Notes: generated from the letters alone by a model not told the origin. A stretch of 64,000 nt of DNA from Pratylenchus scribneri (GCA_030063045.1 JAQSEB010000082.1:2108001-2172000), one strand, 5' to 3'. Shown: positions 1 through 11,512, counted from the stretch's first letter. A program made the numbers and translations.

Positions 1-93
1 TACAAAAAGGCAAATTTTATAAATTATTATTATTTAAGGAATTAATCCAATTAAATTCATTGGCCAAAAAATATAATTTATGCTTTTTTGCAG

Positions 94-228
94 CTAAATT
101 CTGACCGTCACAAGCATTTGCGGTTGACCAATGTGAAATCGGAAAGGCGAAAACTTTGGGCCCGGTTCTATTATGCCTTCAAATTCCTGTTCAATTTTGT
201 TTTCTCCCCAATTTTGCATGTTTCATGA
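94..228 (+). CDS. 3' terminal exon of an unknown gene (partial)
   Basis: The exon opens after a TTTTTTGCAG acceptor (ends at 93) and reads 44 codons to TGA at 226-228. The residues are basic and then hydrophobic (SERRKLWARFYYAFKFLF), which would suit a cytoplasmic or juxtamembrane C-terminus. The frame is open and coding-like, but the remainder of the gene lies upstream of the window, so no family can be named. It converges on the HSP-12-like gene about 410 bp away. The alternative is chance open frame next to an acceptor-like site. Confidence 0.5.
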   Translation, partial: LNSDRHKHLRLTNVKSERRKLWARFYYAFKFLFNFVFSPILHVS

Positions 229-639
229 ATAGAAATATATATCGCTTATTAGTGCCCATTGCCCAAAGAGACATAATTCATTTTGTGCCCATAGATTATT
301 TAATATTGAATAAATATATAAAAATAAAAATTTATAATTCATTAGCAATACCATTTCACTTTATGGTATAATGAGAAAGGGCAAAAAATTGAAACTATTT
401 TATTTATCTCAAATTGAAACTATTTTATATTTATATTTGGAAATAAAACTCATTTGGGAAAATTGAGTTATGAAAAGGGTTTGATTAAAGAACGGGAAGG
501 CTCGAAACAGAGTAAATTCATTTATAGCTTTATTAAATTTATTAAATGAAATTATTATTCATTATCATTTTGAAAATATTTTATTAAAAATAAAAGTTTG
601 TATTTTTGGGTTTTCTTCCTCGAAAATTGTCTTCAATAT
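229..639. other. gene-free gap between convergent genes
   Basis: AT-rich sequence between the stop of the partial + strand exon and the stop of the HSP-12-like gene. I see no exon, repeat or RNA gene in it; it should hold the two 3' UTRs. Confidence 0.5.
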
Positions 640-1223
640 TCAAACTTTGTTGGCTGTGACGCGCAAAACGCCGTTGTGCAAAAGTCGAGACTGAAAATGA
701 GAAATTATTATAAATTCCCTTTCCTCTTACAATTTACCTTAATTGTGGAACGATTGATGGATTCGGGCAGACGGTAGCTTCGATTGATTTCACGGCTGAT
801 GGTCCCATGCGCATCATTGCGACTCTCATGTTGACAATGGAAGCACAAATTGTCGCCAACAACTTTCACCTTAAAATTGGAATATTTTAGTTATTAATAT
901 TAATTTTAAATAAGGCAAAACTAATTTTCGAAAATTTTAAAAAATTCAGAGAATATAATTGCATTTTTTAATATATAAAAATAGCCGAAAAATATTTCCT
1001 AATAAAACTTATCTAAATTTACATCTTTTTTAATAATATTGTTGCCCACCTCAATTTCATTTGGGGTAAAATATGCCATGTCCAAGTCCACTTCCCAACG
1101 GTCGGGCAAATCTTGGACCTTGACAATGCCATCATTATGCTGAAGGGGCCAATCCCATTGTGGGGCACTGTGTGTCATTCCGGCATCCTCATGGGTGATT
1201 GGAATACGTTGGGCGGTCAACAT
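640..1223 (-). CDS. HSP-12-type small heat shock protein
   Basis: Small alpha-crystallin-domain chaperone of the short nematode HSP-12 class, expected to be cytosolic. Exons 1223-1050, 869-738 and 690-640 join in phase 0 to give 118 residues, close to the roughly 110 usual for this class. Diagnostic segments are WDWPLQHNDGIVKV near the N-terminus, YFTPNEIEVKVVGDNLCFHC at the exon 1/2 junction, HGTISREINRSYRLPE in exon 2 and LLHNGVLRVTA in exon 3. The N- and C-terminal arms are short, as is typical of this class. The start is chosen as the first ATG (1223) upstream of the domain in frame. A TATAWAAA-type sequence lies about 80 bp upstream. The family call is firm; I cannot say which HSP-12 paralogue it matches. 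Confidence 0.93.
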
Positions 1224-1300
1224 TTTTTCTCGGTTTATTAGAATTGTAGGATTTAGGGTTTTTGGTTGGATTTAGGACTTTGGATCTGTTGAAAGGGTCC

Positions 1301-1308
1301 TTTATATA
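1301..1308 (-). promoter_or_regulatory. putative TATA box of the small HSP gene
   Basis: TATATAAA read on the - strand, about 80 nt upstream of the HSP-12 start codon. Position and sequence fit a core promoter. I did not find a well-formed heat-shock element (phased GAA/TTC units) next to it. Confidence 0.35.
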
Positions 1309-1992
1309 ATCGCCAAAGGGGGTGTGGCCGAAGGATGCTTCCCTCGAAGATTGTTGTTGATTCTTTTTTGCATTTGATTTGAGTTTTGGCCCATCAGAGA
1401 ATGTGATGGAAAAGTCAGGGGATTCAAAAGAGCCAAGAATAGTACACTTTGTTTTGTTTTTGCCAAGGGAAGCAGATGGAAAACCAGAAGGTGGGAGAAT
1501 TTTGTTGTTTAGTCCACTCATTAATACTTTTTGATGGAGGAGCCAAAAATGCCAAAAGGACAATTGTCAAAAAGTAAGATGGACAGCAGGTTGAAATCTC
1601 GACAAATTTAGTTCCATTTCCACATCCACAATTGCTGCCACTTCTCTTTTTTACTTTAAGCACGAGGTGAATGCTGGATGGATTTCCCAAAGAAGCTGCT
1701 TTCAAAGAGTAAACATGTTTATTATTTTTTAGCTCCACTTTACGATTGGGAAAAAAAGTGTTGATCCCAATTCCCGATCAACAACGCTTTTGAAAGATAA
1801 ATTTTGTTTTTAAGAAATGTTTTGAAAATTTTTTAGAAAAATAGAAAACAATTAAAATTTCAATTTTGCATTTATTTCCTCTGTTCACTGAAATGATCTG
1901 TTAAATTTTTGGAAAATGAAATAAAATACTTAGTTATTTGAAGATCACGACGATCCCGATCAAGGATCGACAATCATACTCGACATGGTTTT

Positions 1993-2112
1993 CCGAATTA
2001 GGGGCTAGAGTTAGGGTTAGGGTCAGAGCATGAGCTTTGGGTTCTAGAGCTAGGGATTGGATAGGGTAGAGCCAGGATGGGTTTTAGGGCTAGGGTAGGG
2101 TTAGGGTTAGGG
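1993..2112 (+). repeat. interstitial TTAGGG-rich block
   Basis: Degenerate array of TTAGGG/TAGGG-like hexamers (GTTAGGGTTAGGG at the start and again at the end) mixed with TAGAG and TTTGGG variants. It resembles vertebrate-type telomere repeat rather than the TTAGGC of many nematodes, and is too degenerate and internal to be a chromosome end. Similar CCCTAA-rich patches occur near 16290-16345 and inside the elements at 20.6 and 50.7 kb, so it may derive from a dispersed repeat. Confidence 0.45.
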
Positions 2113-2303
2113 TAAATTAAAATTAATGCTACATTGAAAATATCAGGATAATTTCATCTATTGAGCGCTTAAATTCCATTAACTTTTATGATTTTATAAA
2201 AAAAAATATTCACTTTTGGTGTATTTGGGGGTAAAAAATTTTTTAGGGGAAAAAGAGGTATTGGGGATAAAAAAAATGTTTTTTTGGGGAAAAAGTTTTT
2301 TTT

Positions 2304-2321
2304 GGGGGGGGGGGGGGGGGG
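2304..2321 (+). repeat. G18 homopolymer
   Basis: Eighteen consecutive G residues in an otherwise AT-rich region downstream of a nuclear receptor gene. Other GGGG runs lie just upstream (2225-2290). Confidence 0.85.
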
Positions 2322-2387
2322 ATAGTATGTTTAATTAAATCATAAATTGAATTGTTATATATTGTGATAAAAAAATCTTTTCCAAAT

Positions 2388-3939
2388 TTACATCATCAAT
2401 GGAAGCAATATTTTTGGCATATTTGCTGAAAAACTTCCTTGTTCACTAATGGTATCAATATAAGCAACTAATTCATTATGTTTTTGGGTTGAATAAATTG
2501 CATTCCAAAGCAATTGAAGGCATTCCGAATATCGAAGTGCGCCCTTTTGATCACCAAATTGCCGTTGTTGCAATCGGAATAATATTTTTGCACATTTTTC
2601 AGTCTCCTCATTCATTATCCCCTGACCATGTTTAGAAAGGGATGAAATTGCTTATTAAAAATGAATATTTATTTTTATTGAAATTTGAATAATTTACCTG
2701 AATTTGTAAACAATAATGCCAAAATTAGAACGAATTCTTCACGACTAGGAGCAATTTGGAGAAAGTTTTTCATTGGCAAACCAAAAATGGATTCTGCCAA
2801 ATTTTTAATTCTAAAAATATTTTTATATATGATTTAATTAATAAAATAAATTCGAACACAGGTTCCCCAGGATTTGGCAGGGCATATAATTTAACAAAAG
2901 GATAATCGATAATTTCCATTAAATCTGTCTCGGAATTTAATTTCATTGAATTAAAGCGACCAATTAAATGTCCAGCAGGCACTGAAAAATTGCTTACCGC
3001 AACCATCTTTAAAATTAAAATCTTTTATGTATAGTCTACTAATTTTTAATCCTTTTTAATTGTTTTATTATGAAATTATTATTCTTGCCTGATCATTCAG
3101 ATTTAATCGAGAAAATGCTGGTAATATCCTTGCAATATCAATTGTTATTAACAATGTTTTGGTTAGGGAGGACATTGGTTCATGAAAAACTTTTTTCACA
3201 ACATTTTTCTCAAATTTTTCCATGTCAAAAAATTTCCTTGGTAGATTCTTAGAATAAAAAAATATTCAAAGAATCAATGTTTGTAGATTAACCTTATAGA
3301 AATCTGCATGAGCCAATAAACTGTCTTTACTTTGAATCAATTCTTCAAATGAGTCGAAATGGTCAACAAAACTGTTTGGAAATCCAAAAACATTCAGGAA
3401 AACAAGATTGGCCTTCTCTTCAATGTCCAATAGCTTTTTTAGGAAAATAACACCTTTCACTTCTTCTATTAATTTAATTTTAATTAATTAATTTTAAAAA
3501 TATTAAATTAACCAGTATTTTCCATTTTTATCAGTCGTCTTTTTTCACTTTTTTTGACAACTTAAAATTAAAATTATTTTTTAACTCAAATTTATTCCAA
3601 CATTTTTCTTTCATCCCGGCCTCAAGGCATCCACGCATTCGACATCCACGACATTTTAAAATTCGCAATTTTTTGGCCGATGGAATTTGCACTTTTCCCT
3701 GCAATCTAGCCTCACAATTGCATTGATATCTACTATTGCTCAAGACAAGACGTCTAAAAAATTGGAATTTAATTATAAAGAATTCATAATTTTTAAAGTT
3801 TAAATTGATATTAAATGGTCCATCAATCAACAAACCGAAAGAATGCCCCGCATGCCCGACAAGCCATTCCTCCAAATTGGGAAATGGCTTTCGGTGATTC
3901 GCAAACCGCGCATAATTTGTTGTTTCTTGGCCGTCCCAT
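2388..3939 (-). CDS. nuclear hormone receptor, copy A
   Basis: Ligand-regulated-type transcription factor of the expanded nematode NHR class. Exons 3939-3836, 3753-3602, 3560-3513, 3465-3293, 3247-3089, 3006-2858, 2810-2698 and 2650-2388 close in frame as 386 residues. The DNA-binding domain occupies residues 10-77: first finger C10-x2-C13...C27-x2-C30 followed by GAFFRR (P-box region), then YQCNC and KCRGCRMRGCLEAGM for the second finger. The first cysteine pair of finger 2 is spaced C-x-C rather than the classical C-x5-C, a divergence shared with copy B. The rest is a plausible ligand-binding domain ending LLPLMM. The second intron is only 41 nt, and the intron after exon 5 starts GC (CAG|GCAAGA). 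A tandem paralogue, copy B, lies upstream on the same strand. Confidence 0.9.
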
Positions 3940-4316
3940 TTTTTAATTTTTAATTTACTTTTAAAATAGGAATTTATGAAAAAATAATTTGAATAAATTG
4001 AAATAGCTAGAGAGGGGAATGAAATTGTTAGATGGAATTGAAGAGAAATTTGTGCAAAAAAATTAAAATTGAAGACTAGATTTGCTCATAAATGCTATAG
4101 AATAAAATTATTTTATTTTGCCGAGAGTGAAATTGAAAAGAAATTTGATTAAAATTTGCCCAGTTGGCAATCGATGAATGAGGCATATTTCATTCTCTAA
4201 CAAAGGGACAAACCACTTTAGTAATGTACAAATAAATTGAATAGTAAATATAAATATTATACAATTGGAGGAACGAAAATTCTCGAGAAATTAAAATTAA
4301 ATAAATCTAATTTTTT

Positions 4317-4608
4317 AGTAAAATTAAATTAAATCGAAGATAGCCTATGGCAACAAAAATAGCATATTCTAAATTTGAATTTTTATTGGAATAAGGGAAA
4401 ATGAGGGCAGAGTTAGTAAAGCAAAATGGTTTTGTTTTATTTACTTTGGATTAATTCAATTTGCATTGCAGGCAGCCAGGCCATTTGCCCTTTGCTTTTC
4501 CCCCAAATTAATGGTTGATCATTCTACAATTGTATGGGTGATCTCAGTCAGATCAGCTGTGAAAACTAAAACGCTTGATTATTAACAAGGAGAGAGTTCA
4601 CCCAAAAT
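4317..4608. repeat. 292-bp upstream block, copy 1
   Basis: This block matches 7639-7930 base for base as far as I can read, at identical length, and sits about 380 bp upstream of nuclear receptor copy A. It contains no exon I can support. It includes a short imperfect palindrome around GATCTCAGTCAGATCAGCTG. Similarity decays abruptly on the left and tapers on the right (both copies continue to GATGGAGCGAATAT). Confidence 0.92.
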
Positions 4609-4659
4609 GGAAAATATTAATCTATAGATGGATGGAGCGAATATATGCATATGCAATGC

Positions 4660-4760
4660 ATGTTGCAGCCGATCTCGTTTTTTAGCCAATTTCGATTTCG
4701 GCTAGCCGATCTCGAATTCCTCAAAATCAATATCGGCTAGCCGATCTCGAATGCGGCTGA
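4660..4760. repeat. AGCCGATCTCG / CGGCTAGCCG repeat patch
   Basis: The motif GCCGATCTCG recurs three times within 100 bp, twice inside the palindrome CGGCTAGCCG. Related AGCCG-rich patches lie at 7420-7500 and 41895-41910. Its function is unknown, and it may be the eroded end of a dispersed element. Confidence 0.5.
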
Positions 4761-5050
4761 AATATTATTTCTCTTATTTCTAATCAATATTTGCCTTATA
4801 TTTTTGGGTAAATTAACTATAATAAAATAAAATTTTTATTTAATTTTTTTAAATAATAAATAATTGAGCAACTATGTTTTTCTATAATTCTTCTTTATTC
4901 TTTCTCAAATTTGTTGCTGCATGTGTTGCTCTGATGGCATCGGCTATTGCAGAGAAGACCATTGCGACGACAGGACACAGGAGCATGTCTTAGTAATATA
5001 TTTTGTTGTACAATTGCAATATTTATGTCCTAGAATTTAGGTAAACATTA

Positions 5051-5386
5051 TTTTCCGGAAAGATTTTAATTCAATTTTCCGGAAAGATTTTAATTAAATT
5101 TTCCGGAAAGATTTTAACTAAATTTTCCGGAAAGATTTTAACTAAATTTTCCGGAAAGATTTTAATTAAATTTCCCGGAAAGATTTTAATTCAATTTTCC
5201 GGAAAGATTTTAACTAAATTTTCCGGAAAGATTTTAATTCCCTTTTCCGGAAAGATTTTAATTAAGTTTTCCGGAAAGATTTTAATTCCCTTTTCCGAAA
5301 AGATTTTAACTAAATTTTCCGGAAAGATTTTAATTCAATTTTCCGGAAAGATTTTAATTAAATTTTCCGGAAAGATTTTAATTAAG
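5051..5386. repeat. 24-bp minisatellite, 14 copies
   Basis: Fourteen head-to-tail copies of a 24-bp unit, TTTTCCGGAAAGATTTTAAT plus four variable bases (TCAA, TAAA, TCCC, TAAG; some units have AACT), followed by a broken fifteenth unit. Each unit has the palindrome TTCCGGAA. The array sits between the two nuclear receptor genes, just beyond the 3' end of copy B. Confidence 0.95.
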
Positions 5387-5635
5387 TTTTATGGAAAGGA
5401 TTCATCAGAGTGAAAGAAACTAGCATCTTTTAATTTCATATTTTCAATCATTTCATCATAGAGAAAATAAATTTTCCACTTATGAATTATATTATAAAAA
5501 CTGAATTCATTTTTAAATCTAATATAATTTACTAAAAATAGATATAATAATAATAATAAAAATAAAATAAATTTCATTAAAAAAATAGATTAATATAGAT
5601 CATCACATCACATCATCAATTTCTGCCATAACAAT

Positions 5636-7213
5636 TTATATCATCAATGGACGCAATATTTTTGGCATCACTGCTGTAAAACTTCCTTGTTCACTTACGG
5701 TATCAATGTAAACAATTAATTCTTTATGTTTCTGAATTATGTAAATTGTATTCCAAAGCAATTGAAGGCATTCCGCATATCGAAGGGCGCCCTTTTGATC
5801 ACCAAATTTCATTTGTTGAAATCGAAGCAATATTTTTGCACATTTTTCTGTCTCCTCATTCATTATCATTTGGCCATATTTAGAAAGGGATGAAATTGCT
5901 AAAAAAATAAAAATTTATTTTTATCGAAAATTTAAATATTTTACCTGAATTTGTGAATATTAATGACAAAATGAATACAAATTCTTCTCGACTGGGAGCA
6001 ATTTGCAAAAAATATTTCATTGACAAACCAAAAATTTGTGCGAAATTTTTAATTCTGAAAATAATTTTAAATGATTTAATTAATTAAAAAATCGAACACT
6101 GGTTCCTCGGGATTTTTCAGAGTATATAATTTAACAAAAGGATAATCGATAATTTCCATTAATTCCGTTTCGGCATTTAATTTCATTGAATTAAAGCGAA
6201 GAAATAAAAAGTAGGCCGCCTGTGCAAAATTGCTTACGGCGACCATCTTAATTTAAAATGATATATTTATATAATCCAGCTAATTTTTATTCATTTAATT
6301 ATAAAATTATTATTCTTGCCTGATCATTTTGATTTAGTCGAGAAAATGCTGGCAATATTTTTGCAATATCAATTGTTATTAACAATGCTTTGGTTAGGCT
6401 AATTGGTTCGGTATGGAAAAGGCCATATTTTGCAACATTTTGTTCAAATTTTTCCACATCAAAAAATTTACTTGGTCGATTCTAAAAATAAAAATTATAA
6501 TAATAATGCCCAAATCATTGATCAACCTTATAGAAATCTGCATGAGCCAACAAATTATTATCTTTGCTTTGAATCAATTCTTCAAATGAGTCGAAATGGT
6601 CAACAAAACTGTTTGGAAATCCAAAAACATTCAGGAAAACAAGATTGGCCTTCTCTTCAATGTCCAACAGCTTTTTTAGGAAAATAACACCTTTGGCTTC
6701 TTCTATTAATTCAATTTTAATAAATTAATTTATAAATATATTAAATTAACCAGTATTTTTCATTTTTATCAGTTGTCTTTCTTCACTTTTTTTGACAACT
6801 TAAAAATTAAATTTTAATATTTAATTTCAAATTTATTCAAACATTCTTCTTTCATCCCGGCCTCAAGGCATCCACGCATTCGACATCCACGACATTTTAA
6901 AATTCGCAATTTTTTGGCTGCTGAACTTTCCACCATTCCCTGAAATCTAGCCTCACAATCGCATTGATATTTACGATTGTTCAAGACAAGACGTCTATAA
7001 GATTTGGAAATTAATTAATATAGAATTAAATAGAAATAGTTTAAAATTAAAATGATCAATAATGCAAAAATATTTTAAAATAATTATTATTATTGTCCAT
7101 CTAAACAACCGAAAGAATGCCCCGCATGCCCGACATGCCATTCCTCCGAAATAGAAAATGGCTTTTGGTGATTCACAAACACTGCATAATTTGTTGTTTC
7201 TATTCCGTCCCAT
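5636..7213 (-). CDS. nuclear hormone receptor, copy B
   Basis: Tandem paralogue of copy A with the same eight-exon structure: 7213-7110, 6994-6843, 6798-6751, 6702-6527, 6481-6320, 6246-6098, 6054-5945 and 5898-5636, giving 387 residues. The first finger (CSVCESPKA...CRACGAFFRR) and second finger (YQCDC...KCRGCRMRGCLEAGM) are intact, and the ligand-binding region ends RPLMI. Three exons differ from copy A by exactly one codon, and the GC-AG intron after exon 5 is kept. The exon 2 to 3 junction works only through a 44-nt intron starting GTTTGA; other choices give early stops. Coding sequence is clearly diverged from copy A, whereas the 292-bp block upstream looks identical. Both copies appear functional. 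Confidence 0.9.
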
Positions 7214-7638
7214 TTATTAATTTGCTTTTAAAAGAGGAATTTATGCTAAATTAAAAATTAAAATTGAAGACTAAATCTGTTCAAGTTTTATTAGAATAAA
7301 ATTATTTTCCTTTTGACATGAGTGAAATTGAATAAGGAATATAGAATTATTTGTCCAACAGTTGGCAATCGATAAATGCGAATATTTCACAGGCATCAGC
7401 TCAGGTATGGCTTCAATTTTTCTATAGCTGTAGCCGTTTTAGCCGCGGCATTATAGGCATAGCCGACCTTAGCCGCAGCTAGCCACACGGTTAAGCCGTA
7501 TTTTCGAAAATTTTTTTTTCGACAAAAAATAAAAAAAAAATTATTTCATAAAGAAAAACGATTTTTTCCAAAAGTGAATATACAAAATAATCTTTCCAAA
7601 GATAAAGATAAAGTTAATGTTTGTCATTACAAAATTTC

Positions 7639-7930
7639 AGTAAAATTAAATTAAATCGAAGATAGCCTATGGCAACAAAAATAGCATATTCTAAATTTGA
7701 ATTTTTATTGGAATAAGGGAAAATGAGGGCAGAGTTAGTAAAGCAAAATGGTTTTGTTTTATTTACTTTGGATTAATTCAATTTGCATTGCAGGCAGCCA
7801 GGCCATTTGCCCTTTGCTTTTCCCCCAAATTAATGGTTGATCATTCTACAATTGTATGGGTGATCTCAGTCAGATCAGCTGTGAAAACTAAAACGCTTGA
7901 TTATTAACAAGGAGAGAGTTCACCCAAAAT
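7639..7930. repeat. 292-bp upstream block, copy 2
   Basis: Second copy of the 4317-4608 block, about 425 bp upstream of nuclear receptor copy B. Same orientation relative to its gene. Confidence 0.92.
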
Positions 7931-8667
7931 AGAGAAAATATTATTCTATAGATGGAGCGAATATGCATTTTATAATATATATGATATTTCACGTGAGTTT
8001 ATTCTAGTTTAACTAATAATTGACAAAAATATGTACAAAATTAAAATAATATAATTTACAAATAAAACTAATTGAATAACTTATCAATCATTCTGAAATA
8101 CTGAATAAATATGAATTGCAGATTTTCAGATTGTTGGTATTTTAGTAGGCTAAATCCTTACTTAATTAATTTTAATAATAATGGTGATAATCAATTTTCT
8201 ACAGCAAATCGTAAATTCATATGAATTAATAAAAATATCTTTTTAGTATAAATTTGGATCAAACTTAATTAATATCTATCCAGAATTATAAAAAAATATT
8301 TAGACTATTTTAAAATTAATTTAACTATTAAGTGAAAAATAATTTTACTTTAATCCAGCTCTTTCGTAGCTGCTTAAACGGTTTTACTATTGGCTAAATA
8401 CGCTTTAAGGACCCTTAGCTGGCCCTTTGAACATGTTTAGCTCGATTGTTGACTGGTAGGACTTTATGGACAGTTCTCACAGGGCTCGCTTCGTTTGCCT
8501 ATGGACTATGGTCGACTTTTGGAAAATAATTTATTATCAAATTATTAAATTAAAACATATAAAAGTCATAAAAAATTCCTTTTATATATTAAAATTAAAT
8601 AAGATAATTAACTGAACATTATTTTCTTATTCTTCTTCAAATTTCATTCAAATTTTTGACTCATCAT
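7931..8667. other. gene-free spacer
   Basis: AT-rich sequence between nuclear receptor B and the first Cys-rich gene. A less AT-rich patch at 8385-8520 contains several GCT/AGC-rich words but no open exon I can support. Confidence 0.4.
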
Positions 8668-9205
8668 TCACCAAGCACCACAAAGTGAAAAATTTGGATT
8701 GTCTTGTGTTTCACCAGGCTTAAATATATTTTAATTAAATATTGTTTAATTCGATTGGATTTTACCTTATACCATTTACAATGTTCATTCAGGCAACTCC
8801 ATTCGTCCAATTGATTGAGACATCGAGGTGGAACGGACGCGCATTGTTTTTGTGGACTGGTTGATATAATTTGTCTCTAAATATTTATTTATGGATTTTA
8901 CCCCTTTTTAATTTTACCATTCGGCAGAATGGTGCATGGCACCAGTTTGTTGGAGAAGGTCCCTTGTGTAAAATGTGGCAATATAAAACGTTAACATTTA
9001 TCCAATCCCAAAGGCATTGATTGTTTAATGTCCATTTGCACCAACTTTGGTTTGGGTCTATCATCGTCTTATGTTTCAAACAATCATCTTTGTTCAAATT
9101 TTCAGGACAATTTGGGGGTGGCACTAGGTTCTCATCAAAAAATGCCATATCACCGAAGCAAAATCCAATATTAAAAATTAAAAAGAAGGAATAAAGGAGG
9201 AACAT
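8668..9205 (-). CDS. secreted 12-cysteine protein 1
   Basis: Predicted secreted protein of 149 residues; family not recognised. Exons 9205-8918, 8876-8766 and 8718-8668 are all phase 0. The start is placed at 9205 because the next residues, MFLLYSFFLIFNIGFCFG, form a signal peptide; the frame is open further upstream to 9331 but that would bury it. Exon 1 carries seven cysteines in the pattern PPNC...DDC...SWCKW...QCLWDW...YC...NWC...PFC, exon 2 four (C..C..C..CKW) and exon 3 one (PGETQDNPNFSLCG). Exon-intron structure and the 12 cysteines are shared with seven other domain copies in the window, suggesting six disulfides. First of three tandem members on this strand. Confidence 0.82.
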
Positions 9206-10022
9206 TTTTTTATAAAATGTTGAATAAAATTGGAAATGTTGAAAGGAGATAAAATGATCTGTATTTTTTAGGGCTAATTGAAATTTTAAATATAAAATTT
9301 TGAGAGAGGACAATTTAATATTAAAATGCATATTTTAGGCTATTTTAGGGTAAATCGGTAAAATGAATTTTAAATATAAAGATGTTGAATAAATAGAAAG
9401 AAGACAATTTTAATATTAAAAAATGCATTAATATAAGAAATATTTTAAGCTATTTTAGAATCAATAGAATTATTTTAAAAAAATTTACTATAAAACTTTT
9501 CAGTATCAAATAATAATAGGATAATTAATTAATTTGCAGAAAAAAAACATTAAATTTACAAAAAAAATATTTATTTTTCCAAAAATACTGAAAATGCAGA
9601 AAAGGTTATAGCGGTTTAGTGGTTTGTCCTAGACACCCAAATCATAAGATTTGATAGATTTCGCTAAGAAATATCTAATGTTATATAATTTGTCTTGCTT
9701 TGTTCAAAAATTATAGTTGTTTAACCGTTTAAACAGTCTTTCCTTCTTCATTTCAAAACTAATTTAAAATTGATTAAACTATGATAAAAAAATATATATA
9801 TCAAATCAAATATTGTTTTGTTAAATATTATTTATTGGGGATCTAGAATCTTTCTGCAAATTCAATTTTTTGTAATTAAATAAAAATATTTCCCAATAAT
9901 AATTCATTTCGAAATTTTTAAATTAAAAACAAATATTCATAAATTTGTTTATTTTTCTCAAATCAAATAAAATATTTGAATACATTTTTTTCTTATTCTT
10001 CTCTAAATTTCATTTCAATTTT
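9206..10022. other. upstream region of Cys-rich gene 1
   Basis: No further gene seen. A segment with TTAATATTAAAATGCAT and TATTTTAGGCTATTTTAG is partly repeated at about 9310-9460, and related words occur upstream of Cys-rich genes 2 and 3, so it may hold shared regulatory sequence. Confidence 0.35.
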
Positions 10023-10557
10023 TTACTCATCATTCTCGTGCCTTGCCCCACATACTGGAAAATTTGGATTGTCTCGACCTTCGCCAGGCTTAAATATTTT
10101 TTTTATTAAATAAAGAAAATAATTTGATTGAATTCTACCTTATACCATTTGCATTGTTGCATATTCGAGCAACTCGATTCATTCAATTCATTGAGACATA
10201 ATGGTGGAGCGGATTTGCAATAATCTCCTTGCTTTAAAATAATTTTTAGAAAAATTTTTATGGATAATTAATTACTTTTTTTACCAATCGGCAGAATGGT
10301 GCAGGGCACCAAGATGGAGATATGGGGAGTTGAATACCGCAATAAATGTCCACATTTACAAAATCCCAAAGGCATTCAGTATTTGATATCCATCTACACC
10401 AACTTCTGCCTGGTGATGGTGATAGCATCATTATTTGATTGTCACAATCTTTTTCATTTTCAATTTTGGGACAATTTGGTGGCTTTGTTAGGGAATTGTC
10501 AATGAAGCAAATTTCAATAGTAAAAATAAAAATTAAAAAGAAGAAATAGAGGAACAT
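10023..10557 (-). CDS. secreted 12-cysteine protein 2
   Basis: Tandem paralogue of protein 1; 143 residues from exons 10557-10285, 10231-10139 and 10088-10023, all phase 0. Signal peptide MFLYFFFLIFIFTIEICF, then KPPNCP...KDC...SWCRW...ECLWDF...IYC...SWC...PFC in exon 1, four cysteines in exon 2 ending CKWYK, and PGEGRDNPNFPVCG in exon 3. The tail is longer than in protein 1 and acidic (HENDE). Role unknown; extracellular by signal peptide and cysteine content. Confidence 0.82.
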
Positions 10558-10981
10558 TTTTTATAAAAACATTGAATAAAGTTGGAAATGTGGGGGAGGG
10601 TAAAATAAAATAATGGATATTTTAGGGCTAATTGAATTTTTAAATAAAAATGTGGAATTAAAAATATTGAGAGATGATATTAAAATGCATATTTTAAAAA
10701 ATATTTAAAACCATTTTAGAATTAATGGAATCATTATAAAAATTAATTGATAATGGATTAAAAAATATTTAGGCTATTTTAAATTTTAAATCAAATAATT
10801 ATTATAAAGGAAAAAAGAATTTACTATAAAATGTAAAATCTTTAAATATCAAATAAATTGAGAACTGAGTATGAGTATAAACAAAAACATTAAATATTAT
10901 AATTTTTTTATCAAACAAAATATTTAAATACAATTATTTTCTTTATTTTTTTTATCTCTTCAATTTTCCTTTCAACTTTTT
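10558..10981. other. spacer between Cys-rich genes 2 and 3
   Basis: AT-rich intergenic sequence with the TATTAAAATGCAT word also found upstream of the sister genes; nothing else supported. Confidence 0.35.
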
Positions 10982-11512
10982 TCACATCATATTGGGTGAA
11001 CCGCATACTGGAAAATTTGGATTGTCTTGTGTTTGGCCAGGCTTAATTAACTATTTATAATTAAATAAAAAAAAATAAATTGATTTGCATTCTACCTGAT
11101 ACCACTCGCATTGTATGAACGGGCAACTTGATTCGGTCAATCGATCGAGACATTCGGTTGAGGCGGATATACATCTTCGCCCTAAATGCTTTAAAATAAT
11201 TCATTTTTGTAAATATTTAATGCGTTAAATCAGTTTTACCATTCGACAGAATGGTGAATGGCAAACGACCAAATTGCCGCAATAATATGCGTCAACATTA
11301 ATCCAACTCCAAAGGCATTGATTAGTGGCTGTCCAAATGCACCAAGTTCGGTGGGAAGCTGCCGCCACTCTATGCTTCTCGCAATCTTTTCTGTTCAAAT
11401 TTCCGGGACAATATGGTGGCTTTAGGAGCAAATCATTCTCCCCAAAAATTGATAAATCGGCGAAGAAAAATCCAATATTAAAAATTAAAAAGAAGGAATA
11501 ATAAAGGAACAT
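10982..11512 (-). CDS. secreted 12-cysteine protein 3
   Basis: Third tandem member; 141 residues from exons 11512-11240, 11188-11096 and 11041-10982. Signal peptide MFLYYSFFLIFNIGFFFA is nearly identical to that of protein 1. The seven + four + one cysteine layout is kept (KPPYC...KDC...TWCIW...QCLWSW...YYC...VVC...PFC; RRC...EC...SSC...QCEW; PVCG). The last exon reads PGQTQDNPNF, so the usual Glu of PGET is Gln. Start chosen at the signal peptide Met rather than the upstream in-frame Met at 11602. Confidence 0.82.

Larger units (their letters stand above)
1309..2387. other. gene-poor stretch upstream of the small HSP
   Basis: Open frames occur here (for example - strand 1189-1563 and 1424-1738), but they overlap one another, share no recognisable family and lack convincing splice context. 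The region includes the TTAGGG-rich block and a G homopolymer listed separately. Confidence 0.4.

Noticed and set aside
1189..1738. Two overlapping - strand ORFs upstream of the small HSP
   Set aside because: They overlap each other, and one overlaps HSP exon 1 in another frame; no family resemblance and no splice structure linking them.
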